From positions 1,550,001 through 1,614,000 of the forward strand of contig QEYB01000180.1 of NCBI GenBank assembly GCA_017562135.1: a DNA stretch of 64,000 nucleotides, in the 5' to 3' direction. This document shows positions 1-14,000 of this stretch, one piece after another; position 1 is the stretch's first letter, and the number at the start of each line of letters is the position of its first letter. Origin of the DNA: Dipylidium caninum. Its lineage: Eukaryota > Platyhelminthes > Cestoda > Cyclophyllidea > Dipylidiidae. Below the pieces are notes generated by a model. That model was not told where the DNA came from. It did not search any database and was given only the letters and a program-made list of their open reading frames with translations. Both the position numbers and the translations under genes were made by a program.

Positions 1-3000
1 TCTCAGGCGGGCAGTATCTTTGGCGCTGCAAAACCCACGGGTACTTCTATTTTTGGTTCGGCAGCGACTGTTACCACGGCCCCGACCTTTGGAAGTGGAT
101 TCAATACTGGATTTGGGAATAAAACATCTGGTCTTTTTGGTGCTGCTCCTGGTATGTTGAACGGGCCATTAACGCCAATTTTGGTATAATTGACTTCCGT
201 ACTGTCTAATCAGTTTACATTGATCGTCGACCCTCATTCACAACATTATTGTTTGCAGTACTCTTTTTCTGCTTAAAGTTTATTCGTTTTGTGTTAATAC
301 CATAAGTATCTTTTCCCTTGGGCTACCCGGAAGGGATTTTAGACTGGTTTGGTTTGTAACATACGTTGACGGCTTTACGTAGGCATCGTGCAACCTTTGA
401 ATTCGTTCTCTTACTGTCTGTTTCGTAGCCATTAATACGAGCTTTAGTCTGGGCTCGGCAACTTCGTCAACAATGCAGTCTGGACTTAACACTGGTCTCT
501 TTGGCGCAAAGAAGCCGTCACCCTTTGGTTCTCCTTCCAATGCCACAACTCCAGCCTTTGGCTTTGGTGCTGCAAGCAACACATCCGCTCCAAGTACAAA
601 TCTCTTTGGTGGCACAACCGGTTTTGGCCTTGGTGCCACCCAGCCTGCCCAACCAGCAGGAGGTATCTTTGGTACCACAAACTTTGCATCTACGGGCAAC
701 CTCTTTAACAAACCCGCAGTGAACAGTTTTGGTTTTGGTCAAACTTCTTCAACTCCTTCGTTATTCAACTCGATTTCAAGTGCTTCAACAGGAACAGCGG
801 TTCCAAACCTTTTTGGTAGTGGCTTGGCTGCCTCTTCGTCGCTTAGTTTCGGCAGTGCGACTGGAAGTGTCGCAACTCCATTTGGTCCTGCAGCCTCAAC
901 TAATCCTACTATTCTAGCACCTCTTGTGGAGCAATTGACGCAGAATGCGAGAGCTCAGCAACACGTTCTTGAGATGGTGCGAAGCATGCCCTACGGCCAA
1001 TCTGCGTTGTTTAAACATCTCGCTGCGGAAACAGTTTCGACTGTAACATCAACACCCACATCTATTTCGCCTCCATCTACGAGTTCAATGTGGGAAAAGT
1101 CAGCGGCGTATCTGTTCTCTCAGCTTCAGCGGCAGCCAACACATTAGTGGAACTGCATAGAGCAAACTCGTTCTCCTTTGCCAGGAGCCCTAGCCATGTC
1201 GAAAGAGGTTTGGTCGTTCGAAGGCCTATGCAGCCGATATTGATCGACAAAAGACAGGTTTGGAACTTACTTTCATCCCTCCTTCTCATTTATGTACCTT
1301 AGGTTTGATTTTTTATTTAGCTTTTTACAGGTTTTCAAGAAGATGACGCTCTAGTTTCGTGCCAGTCGCCAATGCCGGGTGATCGGAAGTGCACTGCACC
1401 TGAGGGGTCCCAAAATCGACCCTCTAGCGCTTCCGACAATCGTTTTTTTGTCCGTCGCGAGACTTGGAAACGACTTAACATCCCGAACTGCGTGCGAACT
1501 TCCATAATCGAGCGTTCATCGATGGCTGCTGTAGATTTCGAGCAACAGACTGATGGCAGTGAAAAAGTAACATCTGATGGCGTCGTTCAAAAGACCTTAA
1601 GATCAAGTAGAGATTCAAGTGATGCTAATTTTTCTTCTACATCACCTCATAAGACACAGTGTTGGGATTCGCCAACATCTACACCTCTCTCGACAACAAA
1701 GTCCACAAGTGACGATGTTCGAGTGAATCTCATAATTTGTTTGGTTAAATCAGTACTTATATTTTTGCATAAAATCATTCTAAAATTTTAGGAGGGCGAA
1801 AAGAAGCATTTGTCGTTCACGTCTTCATCAAGACTGCAAGTTTCCGATAGTGTTGGTGGGCAGTCAGATGTGGGAAATTGGACACTCCCTCCGGACGTGA
1901 CTCTAGATCAGACTCTTCCAGCTTCACCCGAAGATGATAACAAGTTCGTGGAAAGTGATTCGTACCCCACTTCCACCACTAATAAATCAGACATACGCCT
2001 CTCAAAATCGGGTTATTATATGTTCCCTACTTCTGAAGAGTTAGATGGTCTGATTGATGAAAATGGTCGCTGTTTAGTTCAAGATTTCGTTATTGGTAGG
2101 CAGGTGAGTGGTTTTTCATAGTGTAAATGGCCCTTTGTTGGAATGGCCCTCTGTTGGCATTTTAATTTTTTTTATAGTCTTACGGTCATATACTTTTCCC
2201 TGGTCTGACGGATATCACCGGTATAGACTTTGACGAAGTTGTTCATATCCGACGTCGTGAAGTTGTTGTTTATCCGGACGACATTACCAAACCTCCACAA
2301 GGATATGGTCTTAATCGCAAAGCTGAAATAACCCTGGATGGCGTCTGGCCGACTGACAAAACTACTCGAGAGTTTATCAAGTCACCCCAACGTCTTGCTG
2401 CCATTAAATTTGATGAACGGCTTGAGAAAGCCACTCAAAAGATGGGTGCTACGTGCGTTGATACCAATTCCTTTACAGTTTTTCGGATCCAATTTGCATG
2501 AGTCTTTGATCTCAAATTATTTCTTTACTATAGCCTCTTGGGAAGCTTGTCCTTATTTCTCATTTTAATAACTCGTTTCTAGGTTTATCGAGTATCGTCC
2601 CGACACGGGGTCATGGGTGTTTGAAGTGAAGCACTTTTCTAAATATCGTTTGGAGGACTCAGATGATGAAGAGGGACACGAAGTTCCTTTTCCCTCAAAC
2701 GCTACGTTTGACAGTCATCTTTCAACACCGGTCGATAACGCACAGACGGTAGGTGAATAGCTTAATCTACCACCACTGCTATACGCCCATCAAAATCGAC
2801 ATCTTAGCATAACAGGTGGAAGCATGCGTTTTCCATGTTCAAGCTAATTTGGTAGTCTCTTGTTTTGAACTTCGTGACAAACTGTAAAACCGAATGTTCT
2901 CATAGTTTGATGGTGCTGACGCGCACACTGACTCTCGCACCGACACAAACTCAACCAAGAATCAGGAAAGTGGCAAAGGTTCGCGCAATGAAATGTCGAG

Positions 3001-6000
3001 TTGGCAAATGCAGCTGTTTTCATTGGAATCTGGGAGATCATCGCGAACTTTCAACAAAGCCAGACATTCCTTATTCAGCAGTGAAAATCAATTGGACAAA
3101 AACGAGGTTGCATTTCGAATGGATGATGATTTAGACTTCCTTTCAAGACGATCTAGAATTGGTTTGGCAATCAAAACACCACCGCCTGCAGAGTTCGAGG
3201 GTATATTATTTTTTTACGATCTGTTTACCCTTCCGGTAAATTTGAAATTGAATGCACTTTCTTTTAATTTGTTTTTATCACTTAACCCTGAATCACGGTC
3301 GTAGTTAATTCAGAAACACTGTCCTTATCGTTTTAGACACACTTTTCTTTCCCCGTGATGGTTCCAAGGCTCTTTTGATTTACATTTAATAGTATTTGAT
3401 CCCGTATGGACTATATGAAAGTGAAGAGTAACCTATTTGTACACACCTGAATTTGAGGTTTTTTAAGGGACAGCTTTAGTTAATTTCCTGAAGCACTTCC
3501 GTCATTTGTCATAATATGGCTGTTTTGAATCGTACTCTCTTATCCCAAACAGTTTGAATATGCTCGTTAATCGCATATAGTATGATGACACTTTTTTCAG
3601 TATTTATCCTATTCCGTTGTTGATTACACCTGTCACATGTCCTGTGAATCTACTTCATCTTGTGCAATTACTACATCTACAAACGCTTGCTTCATTTCTG
3701 TTTATTTATAATTCTCGACTGTTATCTGTTTTGCAAAGTTCACAAAGGTATAAAATACTTAAAGTTGCCCAATCCAAAGTATGGAAACAATTTTAATTTA
3801 GGGAAGTATTTTTTGATCCTTTTCTTTTTTTATTTTTTTGGTTTCACCTCTAGCTTCTCTTCCTCATGAAATGCCTGACAACAATTTTTCAAAAAGGGAA
3901 CAAACTTCTCCCCTTCACGTTGAGGAGTTCTGTGATACAGCTCAACACTTACTAAAGCTTCAAGTACTTCATTCGGTTCACAATCCATTCCCCTGTGACC
4001 CATTGCCGGATTTCAAGCTGGACCAAAAGTCTCTTTCCCTTCCGTATAAACGTATCGGAGAGTTGGTCGCTGGTAAGCGCTGTTTTATCTACTACCATTA
4101 TTTGCACTCTGGTTTAATAGAATTTTTCATTCAATGACAGCCGTTTTTCATAAACGTTTTCATTGACTATTTGCAATGCAGATTTTTCTTATTCAACAAA
4201 GTATGTATTTTTTCGACTCGAATTTTTCCCTTTTGAGTAATTCGTTTGTTCTGTTGGCCCATTTGAAGGAGTGTCTCCGCTACTGACTGATTTGAGAGGT
4301 TGTTATTTCGATGCCGGCCTGTGTAGAGGCGGCGTTGTCCGCCCCTCCTGGAGTCTCGTACGACGGAAAGGGGAACCATCGCAGCTCGTCATCCTCAACA
4401 TTGACCCTAGTATCGTTTCCGGTGATTCCTTGGTCGTACGTTCTATCCCCTCCACTCTCGATACCCACGAAGAAGTGAGTGTATTGTTGGTGGCGCACGT
4501 TTTTATACATAAGAATTTCATTCCTTTATCTTGCTCCGTTTTGTATTTCTTTAAAATATTCCCATTGATTTTACATTGCCTACACCGGGAGAGTCTTTTA
4601 GAGCTCAGTTACGAGTAGTTACTTGTCATTACAATACTGGTAACAATTTTTTACTACCTAAGATATCGAGCAGTAAATTGTTTCCCTCATCTAGTTGTTT
4701 CTCAACTCTGCTCTCCAAACGTCTGTTCAAAAGTCTCTTGAAGCGGGATCTTCAAGTTGTCCCCAATTCTATCCAGAGGTAGGACAGCCTGTGCTCGACA
4801 TCTACCTGACGAGTGCGGCAACGAAAGAGGGACTGTCGGCGAGGATGCAAGCCTTGCGTCGAGCCCTCCTCCTCTGCCAGTCTCTCTGGGCACGTTACAG
4901 CAACTACGCCGGTACTGGTGCCGGTGGCGATGCCGATGATGCATTAGGGCTTCACGATCACTTTGTATCTAGACGTATGCATCATGTTCTTGAGGAGGAG
5001 AGTCTCTGTCGTGGCTCCATGCCCCTTGCTATGAATGAACTCGCTAGGAGACAAGCCGTTTCCGAGTGGATTAGGTATGGTTAGGCCCATTCCTTTCATT
5101 CGCTAAAGAATGTGGTGTTGAAGTTTGTTTCCTACGATAAAGGCAAATAGTGTATAATTTTATTGATTTCTTTTACACTTTTAGGGCTGAACTACGGCCA
5201 TGGTTGGACTCTCGCCTGCAGGAGTTAGGCCTAGCTCAATTAATAAAGGCCGAGGTTTCATCGCAGGAACCGTGGAGTTTCCGAAAACATGTTCATAATC
5301 AAGCAGCTGTGTTTTCAGGCATTTTTGCCTGCCTATGTTGCGGGGAACCGGCAGTGGCATGTCGTCTTGCGCTGGTCTGTCAAATGTCTCATCTCGCAAG
5401 CTGCCTTTCCATGGCAGCAATCAGTGATCCCCTCTGCAAAAAAGCCCTGAAAAGGCAGTTGCGCGTGTGGAATGATCTCAAGGTGGTAGCTATACGTCAT
5501 GTGCATTCTCAGTACTTCTTTGTCTTATCACTTTTTTCGAATATATTCGCAGGTGTTGCACTTCATGCCTCGTCAAATTCTTCGAATATACGCCCTTCTA
5601 GCAGGTGAACTTAAGGTATCAATCTCAGACACCAAAGGCAAGACATTCCTCAATGTTTTCGCTGGCGTACCTTACCTCCAGGCCCTTGGTGTCCATTTAT
5701 GGTACCTCGTTGACTACTCGACTGACCTCTCGACCGCACTCAAGCTTTTCTCGCACAATTGGCAAGCGTGCGATACAGGAGTGGCCCCACCTCATCCCCC
5801 AGAATATGACGCTGATCGGGGGGTCCAATACGAAGTTAGGGACGCCCCTCTCTTAGGTTTGTCTTTTTTGTTAAATAGTCTTGTATTCGGGTTCATTCAA
5901 GCTCTTTGGAAGTTACCTCCATTGTCGCTCTTCTAATCTTTTTGCCTCTAAAAGCCATGCCGTCGCGCGCAAGTCCTCGAGATATTTGCTACCATCTTCT

Positions 6001-7564
6001 ACGTCTGGCATCGCGTCCATGGCACAGCCTCGAACGCACTCTGGATCCACGGAGTATTCGTAATGTTCAGCTCCAGCAAGCTCACACTGAATTGGCTTCG
6101 GACGACAGCGACTGGCCATCCGCTTGGCACCTTTGGCGCGTCCTGGTTTCAATCGGATTTTCTTCCCTTAACCCCATAGCCACCTCTCGTCTCCACGTAG
6201 AGATGGCCACTCATCTGGAGGCCGTCGGACTCTGGGAATGGGCCGTCTTCGCATTGATGCACGAGGTCGAACCGAAAGTTCGCTCTGCCTCTGTGAAACA
6301 GCTTCTCGCGCGTCACGTTACTCTTAGATACCCATTGCGGACCGATGAAATGCACTGGCGTCTCGACGAAGAGTCTGCCAATCGGTTTAACAAGGCTGAG
6401 GCGTTTGTCGTGAAGCGATTTGGGGTCCCTGCCAAGTGGATTCACGAAGCTAAGGTGTTTAAGCCATTTATGGCACTTTAGTTTATATTCTAACAGATTC
6501 TATCCCAGTTGTCCTTTTGATTTATTTAATTATATTGCATTGATTTGCCCCGAGATTACTTACAATTAGCTTACTCGTTTATCCTCTACATGTTTGTCCA
6601 CATGCCAATTTTAGGCCTCCTTGGCAAGGTCTTTGTTGACCTCGCGGTCGGCGTCCGCTGATGTGAAGACTCACAGGTTATTAGCCAGTTTAGAGGCTGC
6701 CCACTGGTTAGCGGCAGGTCACCTGGAGGCTGCTCATGTCGTGTATATGAAATTTCTTCTTCCCGATATAATGCTTCGATCACATGTCTCGATTTCCTCC
6801 ATCCTAAACGATTCACACGTCGACTCAAGCTCAGCATCTCTCGCCTCTAAATTGCAAACGGTTTTACAACCCTTTGATACTATCCCTCAAGAAAGTCTTC
6901 CACCTTCGTTTGATCTGGGTGGGTCTTCTCTCGCTTATCCTTTAATACCACGGAATACTAGCGGATTGCGTGGACATTACCCCCCCTGTATACTCATTTT
7001 CCAGGTGTTGGTGTCTATCTGGTTTATACACGAGCTCTGCATTTGGCACACCAATTCGCCCTCTCCCGAGGTGGAAATGGGGAACCTGAAGGGAGTTTTG
7101 ATGCAAAAGTAAATCCCCCCTTGTTTGCGGACGCGGCACCGCAGATTGTGGAGGAGCTACGAGTAAACACACTTCAACTGGTTCACTTGCTACAGTCCAT
7201 GCCTACTCCATCGGTGCGTGACAGGTAGGCTGCGCCTCGCCATCTGCACCAGACATTCAATCTGGTCGGAATACTTATTTGTGTTCATTTCAGAGTCGTC
7301 AAAAGTGAGATGGCTGCAGCGGCTGTTCGCCTAATTTCCGCCGTACTTCACGACCACTCGATTCAGACTATCAACTCTATTCCAAGTCAAGGTGGTGACG
7401 CGTCTGCCATGAGCATCGACTCGTCATTTCCCTCGGTAGACAAAAAGGTTGTGTTACTCTGTCAGCGGCTGAATCTGATCTCCAGCATTGATTCGCCCCA
7501 AGAAATACGGTTAAATGAACTGGAAACTCTCGCTGCCTCAGGCATTGCTCAATGTATCTTTTAA
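1..7564 (+). CDS. NUP98: NUP98-NUP96 nuclear pore precursor, 5' partial
   Basis: Precursor of two nucleoporins: NUP98, an FG-repeat protein of the permeability barrier and mRNA export, and NUP96, a scaffold member of the Y complex. Exons I can join in frame: 1-151, 429 to about 1107, 1185-1257, 1321-1722, 1792-2103, 2178-2452, 2583-2748, 2906-3200, 3854-4072, 4269-4474, 4695-5074, 5184-5482, 5553-5856, 5955-6454, 6615-6918, 7005-7224 and 7294-7564 (stop). The first two encode GLFG/FG repeats with a short gap at the GLEBS-like point not resolved. Exons 1792-2748 encode the autoproteolytic domain ([46 protein letters not shown]). The rest is NUP96 with motifs [12 protein letters not shown] and [10 protein letters not shown]. 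The start lies left of the window. The end of exon 2 is uncertain: donors at 1090, 1099 and 1108 all keep phase with 1185. Confidence 0.95.
2632..2640 (+). other. NUP98: NUP98 autoproteolysis site (His-Phe|Ser)
   Basis: CAC-TTT-TCT encodes H-F-S within [11 protein letters not shown]. In the NUP98 family the precursor cuts itself between Phe and Ser, here between bases 2637 and 2638, releasing NUP98 and NUP96. The catalytic triad residues around the site look intact, so the precursor should process normally. Confidence 0.9.
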
Positions 7565-8050
7565 ACGACTTTGTTTTTATATATTGGAAATATTCCCCCC
7601 CCCCTCTGAAAGGTAATACAGCAGCTCTTTTTGAGAACCGTTAGTTTTGGCTGGAAAGAATACACCATGGCCAGCACCAACGAATCAGTAACATCATTGA
7701 CCCGACAGGAGAAAACCTATTCCATCTTGTAATCCAATACACCTTCAAAGAATCTCCTGGATTAGGAGTGATGAGCAGACGCATAAGCCACGTACAGCCT
7801 AACCCTAACTACCCCTGTGATAAAAAGGACGCAACAACGGCCGTTAGTCCTACCCCTTCCAAGTCACTTCATATTAAGGGTGCATCGGTGAAGCATTACC
7901 TCGGAATTCGACAGCGCACGGGATTAAGGGATTTATTTTTCGGCAACAGGTGAGGGCGTCATATAAATTGGAAGCGTAACGATAGTGAACGCTTGAGACT
8001 CGATGTTGTTAGTCCGAATATAAAAATCCACACGACAAGCACTACCTGTT
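7565..8050. other. convergent intergenic spacer between NUP98-96 and NUP210
   Basis: About 490 bases between two stop codons that face each other. It holds a run of ten C at about 7595-7604 and a 61-codon open stretch (7768-7953, +) without recognisable motifs, probably 3' UTR sequence. No RNA gene seen. Confidence 0.6.
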
Positions 8051-11000
8051 TCACAAACTAATATCAAATGCCTCACGGAGGCGCGAAGGCGACGGAGCAG
8101 CACGGGATCTAGTGGCAGCAACAGATGTCTCGCCACTATACGAACTGAAGGTATCGCCGAAGGGTGAGGATGCAGGGGGGGCAACTAAAGTGCGCGTTTT
8201 TGAAGTGGTACGAGTGGGTGAAGCGAGGACCCCCGAGCTAGGTCGACCATAGCCTTGACTCCACAGTTTGGGGGTGGTTTGGCTAGCCATGCCTCCGATG
8301 CTCGACAGCGGAGGTAGATTATTCTGCGGATCAGTGCCTTCGGACCCGGTGCCGCTGAGGTTGAGAGCCACCATGTGAGCTAGGAACACCCAATGAAAGA
8401 GTTTGATATTTCAGCGACAAGTCTCGTGCATGTTGTGTAAGACTTACGCGTGAGTAGGAGAAAGATGGTGAAGAAAACGAGGAGGAAAAGATGAATCCAA
8501 GAGAAATTGAACCAGTTCTCATCGACCACTTCATAGTCTGTCCTGGCATCCTCATCGTGGCCCTCAGGCACTTCGCCTGTTCGAAAACCACGCGTCTGCA
8601 CACGAACAGGCACCCGGACATGCTGGCCCGTCACCTTCAGGCTCAACACAACCTCCACAACCGTATCCGTGGCTAATTAAACGCTCAAAATATTAGCTAT
8701 GTGCAAAAGTAACTTAACATAAATGATAGTATTTTTTATCCACATGCAACACTATTAACGCGCCGTTATTCCTTTTTTGGTAAAATTCAATAAAATACCC
8801 ATAAAGGCATCTTTTTGAAATAGGATAATGCAGCATATAAGAATTTTGTAAATGATCGGCGATTTTACCTGTTTTTGTAGAAACCAATTTGACACCAACG
8901 GACCACACGGCCGCTACCCAATGCCTTTTCTGGAAAGCCTTGAGCCTCGTTCTCCATCATGAGGCTGATGTTGCGAAACAGGCCGCCAATACTGCTAGAG
9001 TAGCCGTGCACACTACTCATGCGTTCTAGAGCGGTCTTCACGCAGCTGACTGAGTAAACCGGCCGAGGGGAGGAGGATATTGACAGCACATCGGGTCTCT
9101 GTGACCGCGCTTTCAATGCTTTCTCCTCGTCGTCCCTAGGTTCCATTTGTGCCAAAGTGGCCGGAGGTATGAAAACAATCAGGTTCGCCTTTGGCTCTCT
9201 TGGAGTTAGAATCAGAGGTTCTACAATTGTTTTAGGTAGATTAAAAAAGGAAGGAAAGTAAGGCATAGCCCTAATTTAAGTACTGGTGCAGAAATACCTG
9301 CGTTGAGCAAGTGCATTGAAGGGAACGAGAACTCGGAAGGCTGGAACCAAAATCAGCTCCGACCTTGTGATGACTTCATGGGTTACAGCATCCGATGTTG
9401 GTCCACAGCTTCCCTTAACCTCTACTACAAGTAGGGAACCACGAGGAATAATAGCCAGCCGGTAGTAATCGTTTGGGTTGCCAGAACGAATGACACAGTC
9501 CCATGAGCCCTCTCTCAAAGCTGAAGGAATCATATGAGTATGAAAGTCGTTTGATTGGGGGACGGTGTCTGGGATAGAGGCAACAAGATCCGACTCAATC
9601 ACAACGCTCAGTGTGGAGGCGTAGCGTTCAGCCAAGAGGAAATTACGCAACCAGTTGGGAAGCGAGACCCATTGCGTTTGATACTGCTCACGGCCACTGA
9701 CACCACCCAGCTCTAGGCGAGCTGAACACGTCAAAGGAGAGTTTTCAGGAAGACCAGATATCTTTACGGCGCTAGCGCACGAGCTTAAAGAAATCGAAAA
9801 AAATTGTGGACGCCAAATTTGAGCACACACTTCAGCACAAAGTAGTTTATGTTGTATGCCATGGGATTGTGTAAAGTTAATTCATCAAAGATACAAATCA
9901 CAAGCTTACCTATTAGCAACCAAAGAGGCAGGAGCAAGCTCAAGGTGAACGTGAACCTCTTGCGTCAAATCCAGCCCTATGGGCATAACTGACGATGCAG
10001 AGGACTTGGGTCGGGGATACGGGTTCGATTGTGAGCAAACGTTCCTCAAGGTTAACTTGCCCAATAGAGAGGTCTGGACTGTCATTCTTGCACTTGGTGT
10101 AAATTGTAAATGTACCTGACCCGCACGCAAGGGGAGCATAAACTTGGACTGATTGTCTATCCACAAAAGTTTTGGATCGCTTGAAGACCAAACTCCATCC
10201 CCTAAAATTAGGAACACGATCCGAGGTAGCAAACACTGTATTCTATAGTCACCTGACTAATTTATTTTGGAACTGACATACACCATAGAAGTGCTTACAA
10301 ATCATTCATCACCGAGATAAAAACGTTGCCTTGTCTATGAAAGGTCGGTGTACGTGGTTAATTCAAGTTATTTAGTATCGAAAAAGGAAATAATTAACTT
10401 AGAGTGAAAGTAAAACGAACCTTGTGGGAGAGGAGGCAAGCAAGCCCACTGACCGACAGTGAACTCAGAAACACCATGAACATCCAATGGGGAGCCAATT
10501 GGAATAGTAAGGTAAATTGGTGGAAGGATAACCGATTCCTCTGCACCTGGAAGCGGGTCGTGTGTAAGCTCCACGGTAGTTGTGTAATGCAGCGTCCCAA
10601 ATTCCGTGTGAAGTGGTGGAGTAAGTCGCAACATTAATCTCCCAAACGGAGACTGTGAATCACTTCCTACCCTTTCGACAGAGTAGTCGAATAGACAGGA
10701 ACGATGCGCTCGTATATATATCGAAAGTAAATTTTCTATAATTGAATAATGACAGCATAAGTTACAAAATTTGTGAGACTAGTTAAATGGTTTTTAACCC
10801 ACCAGAAACAGTATCAAAGGCTTCCCCGAGTTCATCATGGAATGATAGTAATATCGTGTAGGGCCCACCGAAGGGAAGACCAGTATTGCCGTTCGGTAGA
10901 CCAACAAGTTCAGATTGTGCGCGGGCAAGTGCGTAGAGAGGGGGTTTGACAACCACATCAAGGTCGAGTGACTGGTGACCGCGCTCACTGCGTTCTGAAC

Positions 11001-14000
11001 CACTGGCGAAGGTGGCGAGATAGTCAATGTGCAGATGACAGAGGCATCCGCTTAACCGCCAATCCGACCAGGTACCGCAACGGCCACGATCACCGGATTC
11101 GAGGAGGCCGCCGGAAGTAACTCGCAATATATCAACGGAAGAATCATTTGGGCATTTGAGAGAATAATTAGTAACTCCATCTGCAAGACTAGAAACACCA
11201 AGTGTCACAAATATAATTGCACAGACAAAAGCCGGGAAGATGGTCAAGACTCACATATGGGGAGAAACGGTCATTTGAAGACGACTGTTAGGAGAGACGA
11301 GGATAGGTAGATTTTGGCGAGGCGGATTGAACAAGGTCAGACGGGGCACCACAGTAAAGGTGATTTCGGCAGATAGTTTTTTGACTGGCTGCGAAAAACC
11401 GTGGGAATCTAACGAGCTCAGTTGACCAGTCAACGCGCCTCCCTCCGTAAAGACAGTCAAATGTAGCTTTACTTGCCCAGGTGCTACACCGACAAGGACA
11501 ATACCAGAAGAGAGACTCGTCTAAATACAATAAATGGTGAGATAATTTCGTCAAAAGTGAAATAGTAATAGATATAGGACTAACATCATCGGGTTCAACG
11601 TTGAGATGGCTGAGCCAATGGAAAATATGGATAGGTGAATTTGGAGGAGGAGGCGAAAGGCGCCAAGAAAAGTGAAGTGGAGGTTGAATATCCGCCAGAC
11701 CCATAGGAGTAATTAAAAGTCCGTTTCCGCTAGAGGAAGTAGTAATGCCTTCTGCCCAAACAGGAACACCGCCTACGCTCGAATTGCCGTCCGCCGATGC
11801 AACCAAAATGCGTCCAACGCTACCATGAACTGAGGTTGGAAGAGGACATCCAATACGGATTCCAGAAAGCGAGACGACATTAACTTGACAGGATGCCTGA
11901 AATATAAAGTCAAAATCACTTTTCTGGTGGCATTTTAAACGTAACGAAAAATTGCCAGTAGATTGGCGTACCATCGACGCAAAGATTGACGGCGGACGCG
12001 TGATGCCCCAAGCTTCGAAATCGAGGGTATCCAATCCCGCATAGCCAGCTGAAGTCGTGGCATTTGCCAAAATAGTGGCGCTTCCCACAGGACCTAACTC
12101 ACCACGCAAGAGGATTCCCCTCTCATCCCCATCTTCGCCGACCCTTTGAACGCTCAATCTGGGCTTTCCAGGGCGTTCAGGCGTAACTTGAAAGATGATA
12201 GAACTTGAAGATGGACCACCTGTTATTGTTATTTGGTGCGCAGCTCCCAACAACAGATTCAGGTGGCAAGGTTGCAGGCTCAGTGGAGCGTACACCTAGT
12301 ATAGAATCCAAAAAACGGATAAAGCAAACCATAGATGTTATTTTAGTGGGTGAAACAATCTAACAAAGGTACAAGAGAATGAGATCGGCAATTAGTGAAC
12401 TATATAGCTTTGAAGTTCGCAAAATCCATAAATCGGTAATCTCAGTCCTGGCATACGTACATTAACTGTTTCAATGTTACTGATTATACTTCCGGAGATT
12501 ACTTTCAGCTTTGAGGAGCCGAGCCCCTGACCACAAAGACTCAATCTTGCAAGGCCAGGGAGATCGCCACGGTACGTCGCGCGTCTGGACAACCAGAAAT
12601 GGGTCCCATTAACACCTTTTAGTGGTAGGCCCAACGCATCCGATTCGGGTAAGGTATCCGAACAATGAACAACCATTGGAGGATTAGTCTCAGACGAATG
12701 TGTGGCAGAGGATATCACTTGCAAATCTAATAGTTTTACGAAATGGGCAGAAAGCACATGCCCTTCGTTGTCAAAAGCTCGAATATAGACAGGTGCCTAA
12801 TAGAGAAATAGGAAAAATCAAACCAGTAGCATCGTGCAAAAGCGTTTGTAAAAACCAAAGGAGTATGTTAACACCGCAATCAAATATGTTCCCGCATTTA
12901 GCATAAAAATAGCAAAAACAGAATGGGGTGAAAAATAGGGGATGAGGACAAACCTTTGATAGAAGTTGCAACTGCAGAGGAGCATAGAGGCGAAGTGCGC
13001 CGAGCCCAACCAAAGACACCGAGCGCTCGGCAAAAGCAGGTACAAGTAGCTTAGGTTTAAGCCCAAAATTTTCGGGCAATATGGGTTCAGAGAGAAAACA
13101 AAGATCGATAGCTCGGATGGTAACCTTGCCTTTACATTTAGGATTTAACAAAAAATCCCGTTGTGTTTCGCCATTTTCCCTCTCATAATAGGATGCAGGC
13201 TGAATTGTAAGGCAAGCCTGACTAGCTAGCTTTGATGAAGATTCATGTGGCAATATAGTGAGGTGAAAGAATCCTGAACCGTGAGAAATGTGAGCTCTTG
13301 CGAAAGCCTAAAAATCATGTAAGTATGGAAAAAATATAGTCGCCTGAATATCGTGTAGAACTTAGAACATACCTCCGAATGCACTAGAAGACGGAAGTCC
13401 TCAAGCGGTTCAATGGCAACTTTAGGAGCCATTTTGAGAACAAGAAAGGATTTGAGAGTATCAGACTTTTCTTCTCGCCACTGATTTTTGGCCAGTACTT
13501 GAACATGCAAGAGTCCTGCTGACTCTCCAATAACACGTGGTGTGACGACAAAGTGAGGGTTAGAAAGGGAAACACTATCACTGAGTGGATCAAAACCAAC
13601 AACAGGCTCAGTCATGGAGACAATTTCATTGGCTTCACCCTCGTCAGAGGTAATGTATGCACGTACTTCAATTGAATCGACACCGCTTAATTCATAACCG
13701 GTAAGACCTTTGAAAATAACTTCGACGTCCAATGGAGCATTGTTTGATATGGGAATCTAAATAAAAATGGAGTGTGCAAATATAAAGTGGATAAGCCTTT
13801 AATTTTTAAATCGGCAATTCAGAAGTGATTTACAGTGTCACCGAAGTTCCTCAATGAGTGGTTGGCCAAAGGACATGGGGGAAGTCCTGACGGCAGGGAC
13901 GGAAGATTCAAATGCGGAATAAGCTCAACCTTAGAGGGTACATCACAAATCAACCTAAAAACGATGCATTCCTCAATGTGATATTCCCAGCAAGGTTAAT

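Noticed and set aside
7768..7953. 61-codon open frame in the NUP98/NUP210 spacer
   Set aside because: No motif and positioned where both 3' UTRs are expected.
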